Assembly: GCA_014762485.1 (NCBI GenBank)
Contig: JABURU010000192.1
Span: 1-7,555, forward strand
DNA from: Gammaproteobacteria bacterium
GTDB taxonomy: Bacteria > Pseudomonadota > Gammaproteobacteria > Thiohalospirales > Thiohalospiraceae
Length of the DNA: 7,555 bases
Direction: 5' to 3'
In this document: positions 1-6,390 of the stretch, piece by piece
Numbering within the stretch: the first letter of the stretch is position 1
Layout: each line of letters opens with the position of its first letter
The notes under the pieces: model-generated
The model's input: the letters and a program-made list of their open reading frames with translations, nothing else
Database searches by the model: none
What the model was told of the DNA's origin: nothing
Made by a program: the position numbers and the translations under genes

Positions 1-127
1 CAGAACCACGATCTGTGGTAGGAAGAAGTTAAGAATACAGCGACATCTTCGACGACAACATCTACTTCCTCCGAGGGCGCTCAAACTAGTAGTTGACGAC
101 GACTGGTCTTGGTACCTCCCTCTTTTT
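1..127. other. Unassigned tail of an upstream transcript
   Basis: No gene can be supported here. Each forward frame is broken early: frame 1 has TAG at 19-21 and TGA at 94-96, with a Ser/Thr-rich stretch between; frame 3 has TAA at 30-32 and TAG at 87-89; frame 2 stays open but runs through the terminator, so it is unlikely to be coding there. Small inverted repeats are visible: ACCAC/GTGGT (5-9 with 15-19) and an imperfect palindrome around 81-96. Because a strong + strand terminator follows at once, this is most likely the 3' end or 3' UTR of a + strand gene or small RNA that begins left of the window. Its identity cannot be told from what is present. Confidence 0.4.
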
Positions 128-161
128 AAGCGGAATGGGTTAAACCATTCCGCTTTTTTTT
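128..161 (+). terminator. Intrinsic (Rho-independent) terminator of the upstream transcript
   Basis: An 11-bp perfect stem, AAGCGGAATGG (128-138) with CCATTCCGCTT (145-155), closes a 6-base loop GTTAAA. The 3' arm runs into eight consecutive T residues (154-161). This is a textbook intrinsic terminator on the + strand. The minus strand has no T-run after the stem, so it looks one-directional. It separates whatever lies upstream from the dctP promoter region. Confidence 0.92.
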
Positions 162-315
162 GCCTGTTTTTTCTTGCTTATATTAAGTAAACACAAGATG
201 CTCTTTGTCTTTCATAAAGTAAAAACAAAACTATAAGACATGTGTTGCTTATTAATTTATGTTTATAACGTTGATAATAAAATTAACATTCATATAAAGA
301 ACGAGGATATAAATT
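162..315 (+). promoter_or_regulatory. AT-rich promoter and leader region of dctP
   Basis: This stretch between the terminator and dctP is strongly AT-rich and must hold the promoter of the TRAP operon, since the terminator isolates it from upstream transcription. A sigma-70-like pair TTGATA (271-276) and TATAAA (293-298), spacer 16, matches the consensus well, but its start point near 305 would fall inside the ribosome binding site. A second, weaker option is TATAAG at 232-237 with TTTCAT at 210-215. I saw no sigma-54 GG-N10-GC element, although that type is common for C4-dicarboxylate transport genes. No operator can be named with confidence. Confidence 0.5.
302..307 (+). promoter_or_regulatory. 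Ribosome binding site of dctP
   Basis: CGAGGA lies 8 bases before the ATG at 316 and is a good Shine-Dalgarno match. It fixes the dctP start, which also places the twin-arginine motif at the usual distance from the N-terminus. Confidence 0.75.
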
Positions 316-1419
316 ATGTCTACAGACAATTCACGTCGTAGCTTTATGAAGACCGCAGCGGCAGGTAGTGCGGCTGCTATTATTGGTGCGCCGTATATTG
401 GTAATGCAGAAGCGGCTAAAGGTACTGTCTGGAAGGTTCAATCCTCCTGGGATGCCGGTACCACTGGTTACACTCTGTTTAAAGAGTGGTGTGATAGCTT
501 AAAAGAGAAGTCTGGCGGTGAATTAACGGTTAAGCCTTTTTCTGCCAAGTCTGTTGCCGCTGATAACAACTCGATGTTTGATGCTGTACGTTCTGGTGTA
601 TTACAAGGCATGAACCAGCCAACTCTGTACTGGGCGGGTAAGATGCCTGCAACGGTATTCCTCTCTTCTTATCCTATGGGTCCTGATCAGCCTGCACAGT
701 GGGATACCATGTTCTATGGCCTGGGTATGCTGGAAATGGCTCGCGAGATATATAAGAAGCGCGGCCTGTATTATGTTGGTCCTATCCAGCATGATGCCAA
801 CATCATTCATTCCAAAACTCCAGTAAACAGCGTTGCCGACTTTGAGGGGCTGAAGCTGCGCGTACCTGGCGGTATGGTGGCTGAAGTATTCCAGGCATTT
901 GGTGCATCGACTGTATCTCTGCCAGGTTCTGACATCTTCCCCGCTCTGGAAAAGGGTACTATTGACGCAGCTGACTACGTTGGTCCTGCTGTTAACTATG
1001 ACCTGGGCTTCCATCAGGTAACCAAGTACATCCTGTTTGGTCCTCCAGGAACCATGTCTCTGTATCAGCCAGTTGATCTGATGGATCTGACTGTTAACCT
1101 GCGCGCTTGGAAGAAACTGTCTCCCAAGATGCAAACTTTCGTTGAAGAGCAGGTTTACGTCTACTCCCGTGATCACTTCGTTACCATTCAGAAACGTAAT
1201 GTTGATGCAATGGCGAAGTTCAAGAAAGCTGGTTCTATCGTGTCTCGCTTCGGTGCGGATGATGTTGCCAAGTTCCGTAAGGCAGCTATTCCCATCTGGT
1301 TCAAGTGGGCCAAGAAGAACAAAGATGCTTCTCGCGTCTTTAAGCTACATCTGGATTACATGCTTAACGAAACCATGGGTTACGTTACTCCAGCCGATAT
1401 TAAAGGCTACTCACTGTAA
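316..1419 (+). CDS. dctP: TRAP transporter periplasmic solute-binding protein, DctP family, TakP-like
   Basis: This 367-residue protein is the extracytoplasmic receptor of a TRAP transporter: it binds a carboxylate in the periplasm and hands it to the DctQM permease. The N-terminus has a twin-arginine (Tat) motif SRRSFMK (residues 6-12), an Ala/Gly-rich hydrophobic segment (about 13-27) and a probable cleavage site after AEA near residue 33, so it is likely exported folded. The family's conserved region follows at 170-223: VADFEGLKLR with Arg182, the arginine that in this family clamps the substrate carboxylate, then LPGSDIFPALEKGTIDAADY. The phrase IFPALEKGTIDAAD and the aromatic Tyr221 are typical of the TakP/lactate-binding branch (2-oxo and 2-hydroxy acids, often with a bound metal ion) rather than of the C4-dicarboxylate or sialic acid branches. 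It is the first gene of the operon, and a hairpin follows it. The glycolate oxidase genes downstream suggest glycolate or lactate as ligand; that is inference. Confidence 0.93.
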   Translation: MSTDNSRRSFMKTAAAGSAAAIIGAPYIGNAEAAKGTVWKVQSSWDAGTTGYTLFKEWCDSLKEKSGGELTVKPFSAKSVAADNNSMFDAVRSGVLQGMNQPTLYWAGKMPATVFLSSYPMGPDQPAQWDTMFYGLGMLEMAREIYKKRGLYYVGPIQHDANIIHSKTPVNSVADFEGLKLRVPGGMVAEVFQAFGASTVSLPGSDIFPALEKGTIDAADYVGPAVNYDLGFHQVTKYILFGPPGTMSLYQPVDLMDLTVNLRAWKKLSPKMQTFVEEQVYVYSRDHFVTIQKRNVDAMAKFKKAGSIVSRFGADDVAKFRKAAIPIWFKWAKKNKDASRVFKLHLDYMLNETMGYVTPADIKGYSL

Positions 1420-1429
1420 ATCCAGTGGA

Positions 1430-1456
1430 TGTGGATGGCCATCCTGGCCATCCACA
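1430..1456 (+). promoter_or_regulatory. Intercistronic hairpin between dctP and dctQ
   Basis: An 11-bp perfect stem, TGTGGATGGCC (1430-1440) with GGCCATCCACA (1446-1456), closes a 5-base loop ATCCT. It starts 10 bases after the dctP stop and ends 30 bases before dctQ. No T-run follows (the next bases are GTTTATACC), so it is a poor terminator. A stable hairpin right after the binding-protein gene commonly protects that part of the mRNA from 3' exonucleases, or lets only some transcripts continue, giving more binding protein than permease. That role is inferred here. Confidence 0.7.
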
Positions 1457-1486
1457 GTTTATACCGTCTCCGAAGAGTGAAAGAGC

Positions 1487-2179
1487 ATGAATGAAATAGA
1501 AGGTTTCGGGTTCGTAATGCCACACTGGCTCTACTGGGGCTGGCTGGCAGTAATGCCTCTGGCCATTATGTGGTACATGAAACGCAAGGGTATCTCTGAA
1601 GAAGCAGAGCTATCACCAGATGAGCAGTTGGCTTTGGATATCCTGGCCGAAGAAGATCCCGCTATTCACGACGAAGGGAATAAATTTACCCAAATTCTGG
1701 ACTGGATGAGTGAAAAATCCGGTGTCTTTGTCGCATTCTGGACTGTCAATGCAGTCGTTTTCTATTTTTATGAAGTTGTCATGCGTTATCTGTTTAACAT
1801 GCCTACCATTTGGGTGCATGAAGCTTCTTACCTGCTATTCGGTATGCAATACCTGTTAGCCGGTGCCTATGCAATGCTGCATGGCGCACATGTACGTGTT
1901 GATATTGTATACGTTAAGCTGCCTCCACGTGGTCGTGTAGGCATGGATATATTCACATCCGTATTCTTCTTTATTTTTGCTTTGGCTATGGCTGGCACTT
2001 CCTGGAACTTCTTTAATGATTCCCTGATGATGCAAGAAACCACCATCGAAACCTGGGGAATTCAATTCTACCCGGTTAAAGCGATGATGTTTATTGGTTC
2101 TACCCTGATCCTGCTGGCTGGTGTCTCCAAGCTGATTAAAGATATTCGTACATTCCACAAGATGGGAGAAAGCGCATAA
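1487..2179 (+). CDS. dctQ: TRAP transporter small permease subunit, DctQ family, with N-terminal extension
   Basis: This 230-residue membrane protein is the small permease subunit, which forms a complex with DctM. The DctQ core lies at about 70-220: segments at roughly 78-97, 111-131, 153-173 and 195-215 make the usual four helices. The family signature is visible as VMRYLFNMPTIWVHEAS (98-114; Arg100, Trp109, Glu112) and HGAHVRVDIVY (132-142). The protein is longer than the common 160-190 residues. The extra part is an additional hydrophobic segment at about 12-31, followed by a basic MKRKG (31-35) and a very acidic linker (about 36-64, with 11 Asp/Glu in 29 residues). By the positive-inside rule the added helix would place the N-terminus in the periplasm and the acidic linker in the cytoplasm. 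The start is preceded by the purine-rich GAGTGAAAGAG. Its stop codon overlaps the dctM start by one base, implying translational coupling. Confidence 0.92.
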   Translation: MNEIEGFGFVMPHWLYWGWLAVMPLAIMWYMKRKGISEEAELSPDEQLALDILAEEDPAIHDEGNKFTQILDWMSEKSGVFVAFWTVNAVVFYFYEVVMRYLFNMPTIWVHEASYLLFGMQYLLAGAYAMLHGAHVRVDIVYVKLPPRGRVGMDIFTSVFFFIFALAMAGTSWNFFNDSLMMQETTIETWGIQFYPVKAMMFIGSTLILLAGVSKLIKDIRTFHKMGESA

Positions 2180-3708
2180 TGAGTTCGCAAGCCGTTTCCC
2201 TGAACAGCGGTAAGTTCTGGACCTACGCCATGTACGCGACGACGGCCATTATGGTCTTCGTCCTGGGTGTAGAGCTGATCAATATCCTGTTCTTCGATCC
2301 ATATGAGGAAGATTCTTACTTCCTGTTCCGCACTGCCGGTATTCTGGGTGGTGCTGATATCGCCGATCTAACCTGGATTATGTTCGGTACCCTGCTGGTC
2401 TTCCTGATGCTGGGTCTGCCACTGGCCTTCGTAACCGGTGGTCTGGGTGTAGTGTTCATCTACTTGATCGGTGATCAGGCGATGTTGAACATCATCCCTA
2501 CCCGTATCTTCCCTATGATGACCAACTCGGACCTGGCAGCGATTCCGCTGTTCATCTTCATGGCCTCCATGCTTGAGCGTGCAGGCCTGATTGAAGAGAT
2601 GTTCGACGTGGTCTACAAGTGGATGGGTGGTCTGAACGGTGGTCTGGCAGCCGCAACTATCCTGGCCTCGACTATCCTGGCCGCGATGGTTGGTGTAATC
2701 GGTGCCGCGGTAGTAACCATGGGTATTATTGCCCTGCCAGCTATGCTGAAGCGCAAGTATGACCCAGAGATTGCCCTGGGCTCCATTATGGCTGGTGGTA
2801 CTCTGGGTATCCTGATTCCACCTTCTATCCTCGCTATCCTGTACGCCGTTGTTGCTCAACAGTCTGTTGGTGAGCTGTACTTGGGTGCGATTATCCCTGG
2901 CTTCCTGCTGTCTGGTATGTACATGGCATACGTACTGATCCGTGCCAAGATTAACCCTGCTCTGGGTCCTGCACTTCCTGAAGAAGAGCGCATTAGTACC
3001 AAAGAAAAGTTCCGCCTGTTACTAAACCTGGCGGCACCTCTGACCCTGGTATTCCTGGTACTGGGCCTGCTATTTGCTGGTATCGCCACGCCAGTTGAAG
3101 CAGCCGGTATCGGCTCCTTTGGTGCCATCATCGTTGCGATGATGCACAAGCGCTTCAACATCGAAGCCCTGAAAGAGGCCTCTATTGGAACCGTTAAAGC
3201 CTCCGCGATGGTACTGTGGATTATCTTCGGCGCCTCCATCTTCGTAGGTTTCTACATCCTGCAAGGTGGCCAGGCATTCATCACTGAAACCATTCTGGGT
3301 ACAGGTCTGTCTTCTTACGGCATCCTGTTCATGATGATGATCCTGCTGGTAATCCTGGGTATGTTCCTGGACTGGGTAGGTATCCTGCTGCTGGCGGTAC
3401 CCATCTTTGTACCTATCATCAAGTCTCTGACCTTCGACGGCCTGTTCGGCCTACCAGGTGTAGACTCTAGTGATGTCGCCCTGTGGTTTGGTGTGCTCTA
3501 CCTGGTGAACATGCAAATGTCGTTCATCAGTCCACCATTTGGTTACGCGCTGTTCTATCTGCGCGGTGTTTGCCCACCGGAAATCAGCATGGCGACTATC
3601 TTCCGCTCTGCACTGGTATTCCTGGGCCTGCAAACCCTTGGTCTGGCCATGGTAGTGTTCTTCCCTGCCCTGGCAACATGCCTACCTGCTCTGGTTTACG
3701 GTAGCTAG
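2179..3708 (+). CDS. dctM: TRAP transporter large permease subunit, DctM family
   Basis: This 509-residue integral membrane protein is the transport subunit of the TRAP system, which moves the substrate from the binding protein with an ion gradient (usually Na+). Family motifs are clear: GGTLGILIPPSI (206-217), GIATPVEAAG (301-310), GMFLDWVGILLL (394-405) and FISPPFGYALFYLRG (449-463); these elevator-domain loops carry the ion- and substrate-binding sites. The canonical DctM core begins at about residue 66 (WIMFGTLLVFLMLGLPLAF). The first 65 residues are an extension with one added membrane segment at about 17-39 and an acidic loop (DPYEEDSY, 40-47), making the protein longer than the usual ~425 residues. 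The ATG overlaps the dctQ stop in TAATG, with GGGAGA at 2164-2169 as ribosome binding site. Leucine is written mostly as CTG throughout, more uniformly than in glcDEF, which suggests strong expression. Confidence 0.95.
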   Translation: MSSQAVSLNSGKFWTYAMYATTAIMVFVLGVELINILFFDPYEEDSYFLFRTAGILGGADIADLTWIMFGTLLVFLMLGLPLAFVTGGLGVVFIYLIGDQAMLNIIPTRIFPMMTNSDLAAIPLFIFMASMLERAGLIEEMFDVVYKWMGGLNGGLAAATILASTILAAMVGVIGAAVVTMGIIALPAMLKRKYDPEIALGSIMAGGTLGILIPPSILAILYAVVAQQSVGELYLGAIIPGFLLSGMYMAYVLIRAKINPALGPALPEEERISTKEKFRLLLNLAAPLTLVFLVLGLLFAGIATPVEAAGIGSFGAIIVAMMHKRFNIEALKEASIGTVKASAMVLWIIFGASIFVGFYILQGGQAFITETILGTGLSSYGILFMMMILLVILGMFLDWVGILLLAVPIFVPIIKSLTFDGLFGLPGVDSSDVALWFGVLYLVNMQMSFISPPFGYALFYLRGVCPPEISMATIFRSALVFLGLQTLGLAMVVFFPALATCLPALVYGS

Positions 3709-3739
3709 TAAGACTGTAAGACTGTAAGACTGTAAGACT
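3708..3739. repeat. Four tandem copies of an 8-bp unit (GTAAGACT)
   Basis: GTAAGACT is repeated four times without a mismatch: 3708-3715, 3716-3723, 3724-3731 and 3732-3739. The first base is the last base of the dctM stop codon, so the array is non-coding and cannot shift a reading frame. The last unit abuts the hairpin at 3740. A perfect short tandem array of this kind arises by slippage and may vary in copy number between strains. Confidence 0.95.
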
Positions 3740-3772
3740 GAATATCCCCGGCATTTTTGTCCGGGGATATTC
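3740..3772 (+). terminator. 12-bp hairpin after dctM, possible terminator or mRNA-stabilising stem
   Basis: GAATATCCCCGG (3740-3751) pairs perfectly with CCGGGGATATTC (3761-3772) around the loop CATTTTTGT. The stem is long and GC-rich in its inner half, but it is followed by CTCCTATCC and not by a T-run, so intrinsic termination would be weak. It may partly end the dctPQM transcript, protect its 3' end, or simply sit within one long dctPQM-glcDEF message. Because the stem is symmetric, it would form from either strand. Confidence 0.6.
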
Positions 3773-3817
3773 CTCCTATCCATTTTCATTTATTTGTAAT
3801 TTTCTACCGGTACAGTT

Positions 3818-5308
3818 ATGAGTGCACATAGCGATCACGAACACGAATTTACTACTGACCGTACAACACTGGTTAACGCATTGCGTAAGGTGTTAGCGGC
3901 TGATGCCCTGTTACATCAAACCGAAGATCTGAAACCTTACGAATGCGATGGCCTGTCGGCCTATCGACAATTACCCATGGTGGTGGCCATTCCATCTACC
4001 ATCGAACAGGTGCAAGCTGTGATGCGCATCTGTAATGAATTAAACGTACCGGTAGTGGCGCGCGGTGCCGGTACCGGCCTTTCCGGTGGTGCCCTACCTC
4101 ACGAACAGGGCGTATTGTTAAGCCTGGCCAAATTCAAATCGATCCTGAATATCGACACAAAAAACCGGAGCGCCGTGGTACAACCCGGAGTACGCAACCT
4201 GGCCATCTCCGAGGCTGCGGCCAAGCACAAGCTTTATTACGCGCCAGATCCTTCCTCACAAATTGCCTGCTCCATCGGCGGTAATGTGGCAGAGAACTCC
4301 GGTGGTGTACATTGCCTGAAATACGGCCTGACCGTTCATAACATCCTCAAATTGAAGATGGTTACCATTGAAGGTGAGTTAATTACCATCGGCTCAGAAG
4401 CCCTGGACTCTGCTGGCTACGACCTATTGGCACTGATGACTGGTTCTGAAGGCATGCTGGGAGTAATCGTTGAAGTCACCGTTAAACTGCTACCGACACC
4501 AGAACGTGCCCAGGTATTGCTGGCCGCGTTTGACGACGTCGTAAAAGCCGGTGAAGCCGTAGGTAATATCATCGCCGAAGGCATCATCCCTGCCGGCCTG
4601 GAGATGATGGATAAACTCTCAATCCAGGCAGCTGAAGATTTCGTCCATGCCGGCTATCCAACTGATGCCGAGGCGATTTTGTTATGCGAAGTGGATGGCA
4701 CCAATGAAGAGGTGTCGGATCACATCAACGCTGTACGAGAAATCCTGGAGCGCAGCGGTGCCACCGAAGTACGTACTGCAAAAGATGAAGCAGAACGCGC
4801 CAACTTCTGGAAAGGACGCAAGGCTGCCTTCCCAGCTGTTGGTCGTATATCACCTGATTACTACTGTATGGATGGTACAATCCCACGTAAACATCTGCCG
4901 GAGGTATTAAAAGGCATCAGCGACCTGTCTGATGAATATGGGTTAAAAGTAGCCAACGTATTCCATGCCGGCGACGGAAATCTGCATCCGCTGATTCTGT
5001 ATAACGCAAATATCGAGGGTGAGCTTGAACGCACCGAAGAGTTTGGCGGCAAAATCCTTGAGTTGTGTGTCGAATATGGCGGCAACATCACCGGTGAGCA
5101 TGGTGTCGGGATGGAAAAGATTAACCAGATGTGTGTGCAGTTTGATAGTGCCGAGTTGACCCAGTTCCACGCGGTAAAACACGCATTTGATCACAAGGGC
5201 TTACTCAATCCTGGCAAGGCGGTACCAACACTGCACCGCTGTGCCGAGTTTGGTGCCATGCATGTCCATCATGGCGAACTACCCTTTCCTGAACTGGAGC
5301 GTTTCTAG
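3818..5308 (+). CDS. glcD: Glycolate oxidase FAD-binding subunit GlcD
   Basis: This 496-residue flavoprotein is the catalytic subunit of glycolate oxidase (glycolate to glyoxylate; many relatives also oxidise D-lactate). Its length is close to the ~499 residues of E. coli GlcD. FAD-binding (PCMH-type) motifs run in order: VPVVARGAGTGLSGGALP (77-94), PDPSSQIACSIGGNVAENSG (143-162) and GYDLLALMTGSEGMLG (200-215). The C-terminal FAD-oxidase domain shows NVFHAGDGNLHPLILYN (380-396), with the conserved His of HAGDGNLHP, and NITGEHGVGMEK (423-434); the C-terminus GLLNPGKAVPTLHRCAE is typical of GlcD. The ATG at 3818 is the first possible start after an in-frame TAA at 3797-3799 and is supported by family length, but no good Shine-Dalgarno sequence precedes it (CCGGTACAGTT). 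glcE follows after 2 bases. A D-lactate dehydrogenase function cannot be excluded by sequence; the GlcE and GlcF partners favour glycolate. Confidence 0.95.
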   Translation: MSAHSDHEHEFTTDRTTLVNALRKVLAADALLHQTEDLKPYECDGLSAYRQLPMVVAIPSTIEQVQAVMRICNELNVPVVARGAGTGLSGGALPHEQGVLLSLAKFKSILNIDTKNRSAVVQPGVRNLAISEAAAKHKLYYAPDPSSQIACSIGGNVAENSGGVHCLKYGLTVHNILKLKMVTIEGELITIGSEALDSAGYDLLALMTGSEGMLGVIVEVTVKLLPTPERAQVLLAAFDDVVKAGEAVGNIIAEGIIPAGLEMMDKLSIQAAEDFVHAGYPTDAEAILLCEVDGTNEEVSDHINAVREILERSGATEVRTAKDEAERANFWKGRKAAFPAVGRISPDYYCMDGTIPRKHLPEVLKGISDLSDEYGLKVANVFHAGDGNLHPLILYNANIEGELERTEEFGGKILELCVEYGGNITGEHGVGMEKINQMCVQFDSAELTQFHAVKHAFDHKGLLNPGKAVPTLHRCAEFGAMHVHHGELPFPELERF

Positions 5309-5310
5309 AG

Positions 5311-6369
5311 ATGAGTAATGACATCAGCCAGTCGCTACAGCAAAGCGTACTGGAAGCAGCGGACAAAGGTACCGCACTTAAAATTGTGGGTGGCAACAGC
5401 AAGGCCTTTTACGGCCGTGAAACAGAAGGTGAGATCCTCAATATAGCCGGTCACAGTGGCATTCTGAACTATGAACCGACTGAACTGGTAGTTACGGCCC
5501 GTGCCGGAACAACGCTGGCGGAACTGGAACAGACCCTGGCGGACAATAACCAGATGCTACCGTTCGAACCGCCTCGCTTTGGCGAAACAGCCACCGTTGG
5601 CGGCACTGTGGCCACCAACTTCTCAGGTCCTCGTCGTCCCTATGCTGGAGCGGTGCGAGATCACGTATTAGGTGTAAAAATCATCAATGGCAAAGGCGAA
5701 ATCCTGCACTTTGGTGGTGAGGTGATGAAAAACGTTGCTGGTTATGACCTGACCCGCCTAATGGCCGGAGCAATGGGAAGTCTAGGCATATTGCTTGAGG
5801 TCTCATTCAAGGTTATTCCTGTGCCACAGAAAGAGATCACCCTCTATCGTAATTGCTCCATCGATACAGCAATTCAGACGATGAATGATTGGGCAGCACG
5901 ACCCTACCCAATCACCGCATCGGTATTTGATGGTCATAACCTGTATATGCGCTTTGGTGGTAGTGAAAACGCCGTTGAGGCTGCCCGGAAAAAATTTGGC
6001 GGTGACGAGCTGAACGATTCAATAGATTACTGGCAACGCATTAAGGAACATCAGCATGGCTTCTTTGATGACGATACACCATTATGGCGCTTATCCGTAG
6101 CCCCTGCATCCAAACCATTTGATCTGCCAGGTAAAACCCTGCTGGATTGGGGTGGAGCCCAACGCTGGTATAAAGGCGAGGCAGCGCAAGAGATTATTCG
6201 TCGTACTGCACGCGAAGCTGGGGGCCATGCCGTCATGTTCCGCGATGGTGATCGCTCACAGCCTTTCCAGCCTCTGGAACCGGTGATTATGCGACTACAT
6301 AAAAACCTCAAGCAAGCGATGGATCCAAAGAATATTTTTAATCCTGGCCGTCTCTACGCCAAATTTTGA
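5311..6369 (+). CDS. glcE: Glycolate oxidase subunit GlcE
   Basis: This 352-residue protein is the second flavoprotein-like subunit of the glycolate oxidase complex and matches the ~350 residues of E. coli GlcE. It keeps the FAD-binding fold of GlcD but is much shorter. Visible elements are IVGGNSKAFYG (25-35), LVVTARAGTTLAELE (59-73), LPFEPPRFGETATVGGTVA (83-101), the GlcE-typical SGPRRPYAGAVRDHVLG (105-121) and GEVMKNVAGYDLTRLMAGA (136-154). The C-terminus ends with MDPKNIFNPGRLY, the usual closing motif. It lacks the HAGDGNLHP and GEHGVG segments of GlcD, so it is not expected to be catalytic alone. The start is 2 bases after the glcD stop, with GGAG at 5296-5299 inside the end of glcD, so translation is probably coupled. 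All three Glc subunits are required for activity in E. coli. Confidence 0.95.
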   Translation: MSNDISQSLQQSVLEAADKGTALKIVGGNSKAFYGRETEGEILNIAGHSGILNYEPTELVVTARAGTTLAELEQTLADNNQMLPFEPPRFGETATVGGTVATNFSGPRRPYAGAVRDHVLGVKIINGKGEILHFGGEVMKNVAGYDLTRLMAGAMGSLGILLEVSFKVIPVPQKEITLYRNCSIDTAIQTMNDWAARPYPITASVFDGHNLYMRFGGSENAVEAARKKFGGDELNDSIDYWQRIKEHQHGFFDDDTPLWRLSVAPASKPFDLPGKTLLDWGGAQRWYKGEAAQEIIRRTAREAGGHAVMFRDGDRSQPFQPLEPVIMRLHKNLKQAMDPKNIFNPGRLYAKF

Positions 6370-6390
6370 TTCAGATTTAAGTAGATCACC

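Noticed and set aside
241..255. Possible sigma-54 promoter around TTGCTT
   Set aside because: The required GG is missing about 10 bases upstream of the TTGC.
251..265. Possible ArcA-like box in the dctP leader
   Set aside because: The resemblance is only that of general AT-rich sequence, with several mismatches to the consensus.
271..298. TTGATA-16-TATAAA as the definite dctP promoter
   Set aside because: Good consensus match, but the start point would cut into the ribosome binding site at 302-307; it is kept only as one candidate within the promoter region.
601..1176. 191-residue open frame on the minus strand inside dctP
   Set aside because: It lies wholly within a well-recognised DctP gene, has no family-like motif and no ribosome binding site; it is a shadow of the + strand coding bias.
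1142..1480. 112-residue + strand open frame overlapping the end of dctP
   Set aside because: It overlaps dctP in another frame, has low-complexity Ser/Trp-rich content and runs through the intercistronic hairpin.
2368..3264. Minus-strand open frames inside dctM
   Set aside because: Antiparallel shadows of a strongly biased membrane-protein gene; their Gln/His/Gly-rich content is what reverse reading of such codons gives.
3708..3739. Possible CRISPR or attachment-site repeat
   Set aside because: The units are 8 bp and directly adjacent, with no spacers, and no integrase or cas gene is present.
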